Made by a program: the position numbers and the translations under genes | Assembly (NCBI GenBank): GCA_041918175.1 | Contig: JAYRWE010000114.1 | Span: 1 to 64,000, forward strand | Reading direction: 5' to 3' | Length of the DNA stretch: 64,000 bases | DNA from: JABWAN01 sp041918175 | GTDB lineage: Bacteria > Zhuqueibacterota > Zhuqueibacteria > Zhuqueibacterales > Zhuqueibacteraceae | Shown: positions 50,205 to 58,719 of the stretch, piece after piece | Layout: each line of letters opens with the position of its first letter | Position numbering within the stretch: the first letter of the stretch is position 1 | Notes under the pieces: model-generated | Seen by the model: the letters and a program-made list of their open reading frames with translations, nothing else | Databases searched by the model: none | What the model was told of the DNA's origin: nothing

Positions 50205-50602
50205 GCAAGCGCTTCGGCTTTGAGTCGTTTGGTTCGTATTTGCCTGCCGTGCTTTTCTTGGTCCGCTTTGCGAAAGACGTCGATCATTTTCATTGCTGCC
50301 GTATCAAAGAAATTGGCTTGACAAGCCGAACATTGAAAACGCTCCAATTTTGGAATAACCGTCCCGTCAAGTAGGTGACAGGTTCCGGTGACTCTGCGCA
50401 TGGCCTGCTCACCGCATTCAGGGCAAGTCAAAATTGCGGGCAATTCTTCCCACCACTGACCTTTGCCAGAAGAGTTTGGGAGAAGCTTTTTTTTAATCAA
50501 AGGAAAGCGGAGGTGAAGTTGAGTTTGAACTTTCGGCTTGCGCTTCAAACGGTTTCTTTGCACTTTTTTCGCGGTCACATGCGGTTGCGGTCTTATCGGC
50601 AT
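50201..50602 (-). CDS. YgiT-type zinc-ribbon protein
   Basis: 133 residues. A basic N-terminus leads into WWEELPAILTCPECGEQAMR, then ERFQCSACQANFFD, a four-Cys zinc ribbon of the YgiT/MqsA-N type. Related to the protein at 50994. In other genomes YgiT-type proteins neutralise a small toxin; here only the coupled 40-residue peptide is beside it. Confidence 0.7.
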   Translation of the reverse strand: MPIRPQPHVTAKKVQRNRLKRKPKVQTQLHLRFPLIKKKLLPNSSGKGQWWEELPAILTCPECGEQAMRRVTGTCHLLDGTVIPKLERFQCSACQANFFDTAAMKMIDVFRKADQEKHGRQIRTKRLKAEALA

Positions 50603-50689
50603 TCACGCTGCGCGCTGCAACGAAGCGCCGGCTTTGCTCACGCTGTTGTTTATTCGCATCATCACCTTTAACCCAACGGAGGAAGAGAC

Positions 50690-50869
50690 ATGAAGAAAAT
50701 GAACGCTCCCAATCAAACGCTTTGGTTGATTGCTGTGCTCCTCGGCGTCGTCGGCATTCTCGGAAAGTTCAGCATCATCTCCGCCGCAGTCGTGGCGGGC
50801 AATGCGTTCTGGCTCGTCGGCGCCGGCTTTGTGATTCTCGCGGTTGCCACCGCGGTCAAAGGCATGTAA
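50690..50869 (+). CDS. Small two-helix membrane protein
   Basis: 59 residues starting MKKMNAPNQTLWLIAVLLGV, with GGAGGAAGAG upstream. Two hydrophobic helices (LWLIAVLLGVVGILG and WLVGAGFVILAVATAV). No match recognised. Lies between two zinc-ribbon genes on the other strand. Confidence 0.65.
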   Translation: MKKMNAPNQTLWLIAVLLGVVGILGKFSIISAAVVAGNAFWLVGAGFVILAVATAVKGM

Positions 50870-50993
50870 GCAACACGACGCGCACGAGACTCTCCGCAAG
50901 CTCTTCTCATCACCCAATACACGCAAACCGCCGGCGAGGAGAGTCTCGCTTTAGCCCTTTCTCGCCACGCAATAGATCGTAAAACGGGGCGCT

Positions 50994-51341
50994 CTAAACC
51001 GTGTGAAGCTTGCTTTGGGTTAATCTCGTATTTGATTTCCGGCGGCGAGCGATTATTGGCTTGCTTGATTGCGCTTGACGATGCACTTCAATTTGGCCCA
51101 TCGCTGCGTCGTCGAAGAAATCCGCATGACATGAAAAACAGTGAAAACGTTCTAGCGCGGGAATGAATATGCCGTCCTCAAGTTTGCATGAACCGAGGGC
51201 TCGCCTCATCGCTCTCTTGCCGCACTCCGGGCAGCTTAATATTGCGGGCAAATCATCCCACCATTCCGACTTTCCTTTAGCCGCTTTTTTCAAATCGCGT
51301 GCAGGCTTAATCGGCTGATCGCTTGGATGAGATAAGGACAT
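50994..51341 (-). CDS. YgiT-type zinc-ribbon protein, second copy
   Basis: 115 residues. WWDDLPAILSCPECGKRAMR and LERFHCFSCHADFFDDAAM match the protein at 50201 closely (same spacing of the four Cys), so the two are paralogues. Basic tail RRRKSNTRL suggests nucleic-acid binding. Confidence 0.7.
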   Translation of the reverse strand: MSLSHPSDQPIKPARDLKKAAKGKSEWWDDLPAILSCPECGKRAMRRALGSCKLEDGIFIPALERFHCFSCHADFFDDAAMGQIEVHRQAQSSKPIIARRRKSNTRLTQSKLHTV

Positions 51342-51395
51342 AAAACACCTCTCTGTTTTGTTCCGTCTTAATCTTGCCCTTCTTTCCGAACAAGC

Positions 51396-51437
51396 AAAAA
51401 AGAGAAGGTCGATAAAACTATCGACCTTCTCTTTTTT
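51396..51437 (-). terminator. Bidirectional terminator of the efflux operon
   Basis: AAAAAAGAGAAGGTCGATA (51396-51414) pairs perfectly with 51419-51437 across a four-base loop, with T-runs on both strands. Lies 15 bases downstream of the RND gene stop. Confidence 0.92.
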
Positions 51438-51451
51438 GTCTGCCTTTATTT

Positions 51452-54400
51452 TTACGCCATCTCCGCCCGCGCCAATTCTCTTGCACGATGCGCCTTGCCG
51501 TTCGTGGCTACAACTTTCCTCCGCTGCAATCTCACCCGCGCGCCTTCGATATACGAATAAACCACCGGCACTAGAACCAATGTGAGCACAGTCGAGCTGA
51601 TCAACGCGCCGATCACCACGATGGCCATGCTCTGCCGCACTTCTGAACCCGCGCCGAGCGCGAACGCGAGCGGCGCCATGCCGAGCACCATCGTGAGTGT
51701 GGTCATGATAATCGGGCGCAACCGCGTAGGCCCGGCTTCGAGTAATGCGTCGCGCACAGAAAGGCCGCGTTGCCGCTGCTCGTTCGTGCGATCAATAAGC
51801 AAGATTGCATTCTTTGTCACCAAGCCCATCGAGAGCAAAACGCCGATCATCGAAAACATATTCAACGTTTGTCCGGTGAGCGCGAGCGCGCTGAGACCGC
51901 CCACGAGTGCGACCGGAATCGAGAACATGATTGTAAACGGGTGCGCGTAGCTTTCAAACAGCGCAACCATGATCATGTAGACAAACAGCGCGGCAAACGT
52001 GATCGCAATCATCATGTCGCGAAACATGTCTTCCATGTTTTGCACGTCGCCCGCATACGCGACCGTCACGCCCGGCGGCAGTTGCACGCCCGCGGCGTTC
52101 TTTTGAATCTCTTGCGTGATCTGGCCGAGCGGCACGGTGCCGTCGAGATTCGAGGTCACCGTGATCAAGCGCTCGCGGTCTTTGCGGCTGATCATGGTCG
52201 GGCCTTTGCCGTAATTCACCTCCGCGACTTGATTGAGAAACACGCGCTCGCCGCGATAATTCACGAGCGTCACTTTCTCCACGTCCGAAGGATTCGAGCG
52301 ATTCGCTTTGGCGAGCACGACGCGCGTGTCAAACTCCGAGTTGCCGTCTTTGAACTTCGTAGCAATGTCGCCTTCGAGCGCGGTGCGCAACGCGAGGCCG
52401 ATCTCGCCGAGTGTGAGGCCGAATTGCGCGGCGCGTTCGCGATTAACGGAAACGCGAATTTCCGGCTGGCCTTCCTCCCATGAGCTTTTCACATCGCGTG
52501 TGCCCGCGGCATTCGCCGTGATCGCGGTGATTTGCTCCGCCACTCCCGCCAACGTTTCTAAATCCGCGCCTTTCACTTCAATTTGCATCGGCGATTCTTG
52601 CGCCGTGCCGAACATGCCAATCGGGCTCATGCGCACTTGCAAGCCGGGAATCACCGCGGCTTGCCGCGCGATGTCGTTCATCACGAGATCCGTGCTGCGC
52701 TCACGTTGGCGTTTGTCTTTGAGCGTGACCGCAATCTGCGCAACGTTGGGCCGTGTTTGTCGCGACCATTCACTTTGCGATTGCCCGACCGTGGTGAGAT
52801 ATTGCTCCACTTCGGGCATGCTCGCTAAAATTCCTTCGACGCGGTTCGTTGCGGTATCGGTCAATTCCAACGCGGTGCCAATCGGCATTTCCAAATTCAC
52901 TGCGAACTCGCCGCGATCAGCATGCGTCATGAACTCGCTTCCGACCAAGCCGAGCGGCACGAGCGAGATGCTGGCAAAAAGCAGAACAATACTCGTCACC
53001 AAAATGGTTTTGCGATGGCCCAAGCTCCACGCGAGCACGCGATGATAACGTTGATCCAAGCGCTCTTGCCAGGCTTCAAACTTTGCAATCAACGCGTGTA
53101 GCCATTTCCACCGCAAGGAAGTTTTGCCTGCGCGCGACCATTTCGACGCGAGCATGGGCGTGAGCGTAAATGAAACGAAGAGTGAGAGCAACGTGCTCAC
53201 CACCACGGTCAAGCCGAACTCTTTGAAGATTTTGCCGACGAGGCCGCCGATCAAGGCAATGGGGAGGAAGACCACAACATCGACGAGCGTAATGGCAATG
53301 GCTGCAAATCCGATTTCATTGCGGCCTTTGAGCGCCGCGGCTTTGGGGTCTTCGCCTTTTTCTAAATGGCGATGGATGTTTTCGAGCACCACGATGGAAT
53401 CGTCAACCAAAATGCCGATGACGAGCGCGAGCGCCATCAACGAAACTAAATTGATGGTGAAGTTGAACGCGTTCATCATGATGAACGTCGTAATCAAGCT
53501 CGTTGGAATGGAGAGCAGCACGATGAACGAATTGCGAAAGCTGTGCAGGAAGATGAACAGCACGATCGCAACCATCAACACGGCGAGGCCGAGATCGCGC
53601 TTCACTTCATCGACCGAGTGCAACGTGAAGCGCGTGATGTCTTGCGCCACTTCGAAATGAATGCGACCTTGCTCCTGTGCCTCGATCTTCTCCAACTCTT
53701 TGCGCGCGAGCGCCGCGACCTCCACGGAGTTGGAGCCGGATTGGCGCTGCAACATCAAGCCGACCGCGGACTCGCCATTGAGCCGCGTGTTAATCACATC
53801 TTCATTGAACGTATCCAGCACCTTCGCGACGTCGCGGAGATACACTTTGCTGTCGCCATTGGCATAGAGCACGATGTTGTTCATGGCCTCGGGCGAAGTG
53901 AATTTGCCGGCCACGCGCACGATGTGTTGGCTCTCAGCAGAATTGATTTTGCCCGTGGGGAAATCCAAGTTCTCGCGCTGCAACGCTTGGCTCACGTGCA
54001 GAATGGAAAGATTGTAAGCGCGCAAGCGGTCATTGTCCACTTCGATGCGAATCTCGCGTTGCCGGCCGCCGGTGATGTCCACGCTCGATACACCGGGCAG
54101 TTGTTCAAGGCGCGGCGCGATTTTTTCATCGGCAAAAGTATACAACTCGCGGCTATCCATGTTCGTGCCGCTCATGGCAATGCGCACGATGGGAAAATCA
54201 TTGATGTCGGATTTCGCGACCGTGGGCGTGTGAATTTCCTTCGGCAAATCGGCGCGCACGCGATCGACTTTGCGTTGCACTTCGTTGACCGCGCTCTCCA
54301 CGTCGGTCGTGAAAGAAAATTCCGCGAGCAATACGGACACGTTTTCATTGGAAAACGAGCGGATGTGCTTCAAGCCGTTCAAGCTCGAAAGCGCTTCTTC

Positions 54401-54601
54401 AATCGGCTTGGAAACTTCGGATTCGACTTCTTTCGGACCCGCGCCGGGATATACCGTGACGATGGAAACCATGGGCCAATCCATCTTCGGCAAAAGATCG
54501 ACGCCCATTTGATTATAAGCAAATATGCCGAGCGCCGCGAGCGCGGTGAAAATCATCGTGATGAACGCGGGGCGCTTGATCGAAATTTCGGTGAGGGACA
54601 T
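51452..54601 (-). CDS. RND efflux permease (AcrB/HAE1 family)
   Basis: 1049 residues, the full RND length with twelve membrane helices and two large periplasmic loops. The proton-relay Asp pair is in LVIGILVDDSIVVLENI; the opening IKRPAFITMIFTALAALGIF, PIEEALSSLNGLKHIRS and FSIPVALVGGLSALALTGQ are all typical. It exports hydrophobic compounds or metals with the adaptor and TolC-like genes upstream. AGAGGA precedes the ATG. Confidence 0.95.
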   Translation of the reverse strand: MSLTEISIKRPAFITMIFTALAALGIFAYNQMGVDLLPKMDWPMVSIVTVYPGAGPKEVESEVSKPIEEALSSLNGLKHIRSFSNENVSVLLAEFSFTTDVESAVNEVQRKVDRVRADLPKEIHTPTVAKSDINDFPIVRIAMSGTNMDSRELYTFADEKIAPRLEQLPGVSSVDITGGRQREIRIEVDNDRLRAYNLSILHVSQALQRENLDFPTGKINSAESQHIVRVAGKFTSPEAMNNIVLYANGDSKVYLRDVAKVLDTFNEDVINTRLNGESAVGLMLQRQSGSNSVEVAALARKELEKIEAQEQGRIHFEVAQDITRFTLHSVDEVKRDLGLAVLMVAIVLFIFLHSFRNSFIVLLSIPTSLITTFIMMNAFNFTINLVSLMALALVIGILVDDSIVVLENIHRHLEKGEDPKAAALKGRNEIGFAAIAITLVDVVVFLPIALIGGLVGKIFKEFGLTVVVSTLLSLFVSFTLTPMLASKWSRAGKTSLRWKWLHALIAKFEAWQERLDQRYHRVLAWSLGHRKTILVTSIVLLFASISLVPLGLVGSEFMTHADRGEFAVNLEMPIGTALELTDTATNRVEGILASMPEVEQYLTTVGQSQSEWSRQTRPNVAQIAVTLKDKRQRERSTDLVMNDIARQAAVIPGLQVRMSPIGMFGTAQESPMQIEVKGADLETLAGVAEQITAITANAAGTRDVKSSWEEGQPEIRVSVNRERAAQFGLTLGEIGLALRTALEGDIATKFKDGNSEFDTRVVLAKANRSNPSDVEKVTLVNYRGERVFLNQVAEVNYGKGPTMISRKDRERLITVTSNLDGTVPLGQITQEIQKNAAGVQLPPGVTVAYAGDVQNMEDMFRDMMIAITFAALFVYMIMVALFESYAHPFTIMFSIPVALVGGLSALALTGQTLNMFSMIGVLLSMGLVTKNAILLIDRTNEQRQRGLSVRDALLEAGPTRLRPIIMTTLTMVLGMAPLAFALGAGSEVRQSMAIVVIGALISSTVLTLVLVPVVYSYIEGARVRLQRRKVVATNGKAHRARELARAEMA

Positions 54602-54619
54602 AGCAATCCTCTATGATAA

Positions 54620-54699
54620 TGTCATTCAGAAGGAATCTTTTTGAGCATTGAGCACAGAGCTATGCCGCCAGCGCTTAAAAGGATTCCTTCTGAATGACA
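54620..54699. repeat. TGTCATTC palindrome between adaptor and permease genes
   Basis: TGTCATTCAGAAGGAATC (54620-54637) is exactly complementary to 54682-54699. It may reduce or tune transcription into the permease gene. Confidence 0.88.
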
Positions 54700-54708
54700 A
54701 ATTAAAAG

Positions 54709-55794
54709 TTAGTTTTCACTTGTGACTTTCGCGCCGTCGCTAAGACGCTGTTGCCCTGAGACCACGAGGCGCGCGCCGGCATTGAGGCCGCTCACAACTT
54801 GCACTTGATTGCCTTGTTGCATACCGAGTTGCACGGCGACACGTTTCGCGGCGCCATTCTCTTCGACAAAAACATACGAGCTATTCTTCTCGGCCAACAC
54901 CGCGGCCGCGGGAATAACCAATGCTGCTTGCGCGCTCGCCACTTGCACGGTCGCGCGACCGAACATGCCGCTCTTCAACGACTCAGCCTGATCGTTCTGC
55001 ACGAGAATCTCGACCGGATACGTGCGCTCGTGATTTGCCTTTTGCGCCACGGAAATGACTTTACCCGTGAATTTGAATTGCGGCATCGCGTCGGCAATCA
55101 CTTCCGCGGTTTGGCCGTTGCGCAACGCAGCGATTTCATTTTCCGCCACGCTGGTTTTGAGTTTCATGTTGCGGCTATTTACGACCACGCCGATCTTATC
55201 GCCGGGCATGACCATCTGCGCATCGTTCACGTAACGATCCGCGAGCCGGCCCGCGAGCGGCGCTTTGATGAACGTGTCATCATAATGCCGCTGCGCCAAA
55301 CGCGCGCCCGCTTCCGCACTTTTGAGTTGCGCCTCCGCAGCTTGCGCTGCGAGTCGCGCGTTTTCAATCACACTCTGCGTGGTGATTTGTTGTTTGAACA
55401 ACTCTTCGTAGCGCTCCAAATCTTTTTTCGCCTTTTCAAAATTCGTCTTCGCAGCGAGCGCTTGCGCTTTGGCTTGTTCGAGCGCGACTTGCTTCAAATC
55501 GTTTTCGACTTGCACGATGGTTTGGCCTTTATTGAGCCAATCGCCGACTTGCGCTTTGACGTGAACGATCTTGCCATTGGTTTCGGAAATCACCACAGCC
55601 TCATCTTCGCCAAGCAATGTGCCGGAGACAGTGAGCGTTTGCGTCAGCGCCGCGGGTTGCACGACTTGTATGTTCACGGCCAAAGGCAGAGCTACGGCTT
55701 TATCGCCTTGCGGCTCGGTTTTCAAACGGCTCCATGCCACGAAGCTGATGCCGACGGTGGCGAACAATATTCCAAAAATAATTTTCGATCTCAT
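54709..55794 (-). CDS. RND efflux periplasmic adaptor
   Basis: 361 residues. N-terminal membrane anchor (IIFGILFATVGISFVAW), lipoyl halves (GEDEAVVISETNGKIVHV and PLAGRLADRYVNDAQMVMPG), a helical hairpin between them, and C-terminal barrel/proximal domains (AALVIPAAAVL, VQVVSGLNAGARLVVSGQQ). Bridges inner-membrane pump and outer-membrane channel. GAGG precedes ATG. Confidence 0.92.
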   Translation of the reverse strand: MRSKIIFGILFATVGISFVAWSRLKTEPQGDKAVALPLAVNIQVVQPAALTQTLTVSGTLLGEDEAVVISETNGKIVHVKAQVGDWLNKGQTIVQVENDLKQVALEQAKAQALAAKTNFEKAKKDLERYEELFKQQITTQSVIENARLAAQAAEAQLKSAEAGARLAQRHYDDTFIKAPLAGRLADRYVNDAQMVMPGDKIGVVVNSRNMKLKTSVAENEIAALRNGQTAEVIADAMPQFKFTGKVISVAQKANHERTYPVEILVQNDQAESLKSGMFGRATVQVASAQAALVIPAAAVLAEKNSSYVFVEENGAAKRVAVQLGMQQGNQVQVVSGLNAGARLVVSGQQRLSDGAKVTSEN

Positions 55795-55813
55795 AGCGTC
55801 CTCAATTCTTACG

Positions 55814-55902
55814 GATTGGATTTATGGATTAGTGGAGTGATGGATTTCTGGATCGCTGAGAAAACAACACTCCAACAATCCACAACTCCAGCAATCCACG
55901 GT
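55814..55902. repeat. TGGATTG heptamer array between efflux genes
   Basis: TGGATTTATGGATTAGTGGA-type units on the left and CAATCCA-type units on the right, as at 24127 and 60737. Confidence 0.85.
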
Positions 55903-55908
55903 ATTGCG

Positions 55909-57270
55909 TTACCGGCCGAGCACGCCCATCGCCCGTGCGAGTTGCGCCTTCGCGATGAAATAATCATAGCGCGCTTCGATGCGGCTGGCCTTCGCTTGAA
56001 TGGAAGCAACTTCAGCATCAACCACATCCAAGCTCGAAAGCAAACCGACTTGATACGAGCTCTTCACGATGCGCAAGTTTTCGTTCGCCTCTTCCACGGC
56101 CTTTTCTGAAATGGCCATGCGCTTGTCCGCTGCAGTCAAATTCAACGAGGCTTGCTTCACTTGCAATTGCAGGCCGCGCATAAATTCATCTTCAAGTTTT
56201 CGCACCTGTCCGAGCGTTTCCTGCTCTCTGCGCAAGCCGGCGTAGTTTTGAAAACTGTTAAACACCGGAATGCTGGCCACAATCGCGAGGTTCCAAGTTT
56301 TATAGCTATCAAAAGCCCACGTGTCATTCGCTTCCCACGCATAGTTGTAAGCGAGACTCACTTTGGGCATGAAGCCGGACCGTGCGACGCCGACTGCGGC
56401 GTGCTGCATCGAAACCGTGGATTTCATCACTTGCAAGCCGGGATGACGGCGCAGCGCAATCTCGGTTTGCTCTTGCAGCGTGCGCGGCGCTTCCCAACTA
56501 AAATCTTCCACGGGCTTCAGCGTCATGGGGCGCTCAATGTCAACGCCCATCACGCGATTCAGTGCGGCTTTCAGTAACTCAAAATTATTTTGCGCGACCA
56601 CGAGGTTGTTCTCGGCGTTGGCCAGCGCGACTTCGAAACGCAACACTTCGTTGCGCGCGCGCATGCCCACTTCCAACATCTTGCTTGTCGTCTGCAAATG
56701 CTCCTGCGCGGAACGATGCGCTTCTTGCGCGAGCGCGACCAACTCCATGGCTTTGAGCGTTTGCAAATAGGCGCTTTGCGTTTCAAAGATCACTTGCTGT
56801 CGCGTCTCTTCGAGATTGGCTTGGCTGCGCACATCCGTGGCTTGCGCAACACCAAGCTGCGAGCGAAGAATGCCGCCGGAATAAATCGGCTGCACCACGT
56901 TTACGGTCGGGCCGTAAGAATTTGCCCACGCGCCGGGGCGCACGTTGCGCGTCAACTCGTCGGGAAATGCGCCGGCATTCTCTTGCACGAAATTATAAAA
57001 AGCATTGGCGCGGCTGAGCGTGCCTTGATCCAATCGCACATATTGAAAACCGAAATTGACCTGCGGCAGATAATCCAAATACGCTTTCTTCACGCCCCAT
57101 TGCGCGGACTTTGCGCCGAGGCCCGCGGCTTGGAGCGAGGGATTATTTTGCAGCGTGGTTTTGATCGCGTCGTCCAGCGTGAGATATTGGCCGCTGCTCT
57201 CTTGCGCGTGCGCAGTTGCAAGTGCAGCAACGATGTAAATGCTCAGTCCGATTTTTTTTGCCGTGGTCAT
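55909..57270 (-). CDS. TolC-family outer-membrane efflux protein
   Basis: 453 residues. Signal peptide ends in ATAHAQESS. Two repeated helix-pair/strand units: YLDYLPQVNFGFQYVRL and SGFMPKVSLAYNYAWE are the strand starts, with long coiled helices around EARYDYFIAKAQLARAMGVL. Forms the trimeric outer-membrane channel for this efflux system. GGAG precedes ATG. Confidence 0.92.
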   Translation of the reverse strand: MTTAKKIGLSIYIVAALATAHAQESSGQYLTLDDAIKTTLQNNPSLQAAGLGAKSAQWGVKKAYLDYLPQVNFGFQYVRLDQGTLSRANAFYNFVQENAGAFPDELTRNVRPGAWANSYGPTVNVVQPIYSGGILRSQLGVAQATDVRSQANLEETRQQVIFETQSAYLQTLKAMELVALAQEAHRSAQEHLQTTSKMLEVGMRARNEVLRFEVALANAENNLVVAQNNFELLKAALNRVMGVDIERPMTLKPVEDFSWEAPRTLQEQTEIALRRHPGLQVMKSTVSMQHAAVGVARSGFMPKVSLAYNYAWEANDTWAFDSYKTWNLAIVASIPVFNSFQNYAGLRREQETLGQVRKLEDEFMRGLQLQVKQASLNLTAADKRMAISEKAVEEANENLRIVKSSYQVGLLSSLDVVDAEVASIQAKASRIEARYDYFIAKAQLARAMGVLGR

Positions 57271-57314
57271 AGGTTGCTCCGTGTTCTGGTATGAGGTAGT
57301 TGCGATTTTATTCT

Positions 57315-57947
57315 TTATGTGTTTGAGACCGATTCTTCGGCGGCGCAGTGCGGCAAAAGTTTGCCGTTGAGGTGCTCGCCGGCTGCGACCAGCTTGGCTT
57401 CATTGGGCATCTCCCAATGTGTCGCCGTTTGCACATATTGAATCAATTCTTCCAGCCATTGCATCTCAAGTTGCATTTGCTTGTGCGCGTTTTCAATGAG
57501 CATGTGCCAATTGAAGGGAATTTGTCCTTTCATTGTCGCCACGTGGTCATGCAAATCGCTGTGGCATTGTTGCAAACGCTCGCGGCGCAGTTGCAGCGCG
57601 GTGAGCACACGCTCTTGCGAAGCGCCATAGATGAATGCGACGCCCAAACCGAAGAGCCATTCGGGACGATCATCTTCCACCAAAAGTTTTTCGACCATAT
57701 CGCCGAGGCGCGCTTGGCCTTTGGACGTGAGCGCATAAACCGTGCGTTCGGGCATGTTGCCGACTTTTTCTTTTTCGGATTTGATTAAGCTCTGCTCTTC
57801 CAAGCGCGTGAGCGTGGTGTAAATGGAAGCGAGCTTGATCTTGGCCCAAAAATCCATCTCGCGTTTTTTTATGTCTTGATGGATTTGATAGCCATGCTTT
57901 GGGCCTTCGGCAAGCAAACCGAGAATGGCGACTTCATTTTTTGACAT
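57315..57947 (-). CDS. PadR-family transcriptional regulator
   Basis: 210 residues. Winged-helix N-terminus (AILGLLAEGPKHGYQIHQD, SIYTTLTRLEEQSLIKSE, RTVYALTSKGQARL) and a long helical C-terminal dimerisation domain (PadR C-terminal type 2). First gene of the efflux operon, so probably its local repressor. GGAG precedes the ATG. The inverted repeat at 57980-58000 is a candidate operator. Confidence 0.92.
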   Translation of the reverse strand: MSKNEVAILGLLAEGPKHGYQIHQDIKKREMDFWAKIKLASIYTTLTRLEEQSLIKSEKEKVGNMPERTVYALTSKGQARLGDMVEKLLVEDDRPEWLFGLGVAFIYGASQERVLTALQLRRERLQQCHSDLHDHVATMKGQIPFNWHMLIENAHKQMQLEMQWLEELIQYVQTATHWEMPNEAKLVAAGEHLNGKLLPHCAAEESVSNT

Positions 57948-57979
57948 CGAAACTCCATAAAAAAGTTCGAGCGGAATAT

Positions 57980-58000
57980 ACTATTCTAACTTGGAATAGT
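57980..58000 (-). promoter_or_regulatory. Candidate PadR operator
   Basis: ACTATTC (57980-57986) and GAATAGT (57994-58000) are exact complements separated by seven bases, 33 bases upstream of the padR-type start. Confidence 0.55.
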
Positions 58001-58142
58001 TTCGCCCAGAATAAAATTTTTTATCACTCTTTTTGCTCATAGTGTGGCTGTACGTTCAGTTTTGTAAATTTTTTGAAGATAAGAGGACATCTCGAAGGGA
58101 TGGTGTGTCCAAAGGTGAGCCGAAATGAGGTCAAAAAGAAAA

Positions 58143-58193
58143 TGTCACTCTACCGAAACCTCACTGTATTGGTGAAGTCTCGTTAGAATGACA
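58143..58193. repeat. TGTCACTC...GAATGACA palindrome
   Basis: Weak member of the TGTCATTC family between two divergently spaced operons. Confidence 0.6.
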
Positions 58194-58227
58194 TTTCTTT
58201 TTGAAAGTGGAGCAGTTTGGCGTGCGC

Positions 58228-58611
58228 TCAGGGTTGCGCCGCGAGGCCTTCTTCTAACTCTTCGCTTTCATCGGTAGCGCCATTGGTTTCCCACAAGCGC
58301 TTCACGAGGTCAAAGTCGAAATTGGCAATGTCGGTGCGATCAACAACCGCGGCGCCGGCAATGGCGAGCGCGACGGCAATCGCTTCGCCGATTTCATCGC
58401 GCGTCGCGCCGTTGCGCGCGGCTTTGATCACATGGCCTTTGAAACAGCCGTGGCAGCCGGCATTCAGCGAAGCCGCGATGGCGATCAGCTCTTTCGTTTT
58501 GAGATCGAGCACACTGTGTTTCTCGTCGTACAACTCTTGATAGAAAGAAAAATATCTTTCTTTGAACCGTTCGGGTATCATCTCATATGATTGCATGCGC
58601 TTTTTCGGCAT
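58228..58611 (-). CDS. Carboxymuconolactone decarboxylase/AhpD-like protein
   Basis: 127 residues of helical AhpD fold: TKELIAIAASLNAGCHGCFK then GHVIKAARNGATRDEIGEAI. The CxxC (CHGC) with the following His is the thiol active site of AhpD-type proteins, so peroxidase-coupled thiol activity is more likely than decarboxylase activity. AAAGGAG precedes the ATG. Confidence 0.88.
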   Translation of the reverse strand: MPKKRMQSYEMIPERFKERYFSFYQELYDEKHSVLDLKTKELIAIAASLNAGCHGCFKGHVIKAARNGATRDEIGEAIAVALAIAGAAVVDRTDIANFDFDLVKRLWETNGATDESEELEEGLAAQP

Positions 58612-58634
58612 GTACTGCTCCTTTAAATTAAAAC

Positions 58635-58702
58635 GTTCGTAGTAACGCCTTTAGGCGTTTGCAGTCGCTTCGTGTAAAATGCCTAAAGGCATCACTACGA
58701 AC
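58635..58702. repeat. GTTCGTAGT inverted repeat
   Basis: GTTCGTAGTAACGCCTTTAG pairs with CTAAAGGCATCACTACGAAC with one mismatch. Another small palindrome family. Confidence 0.8.
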
Positions 58703-58719
58703 CGTGCGCGCGAAGATAG

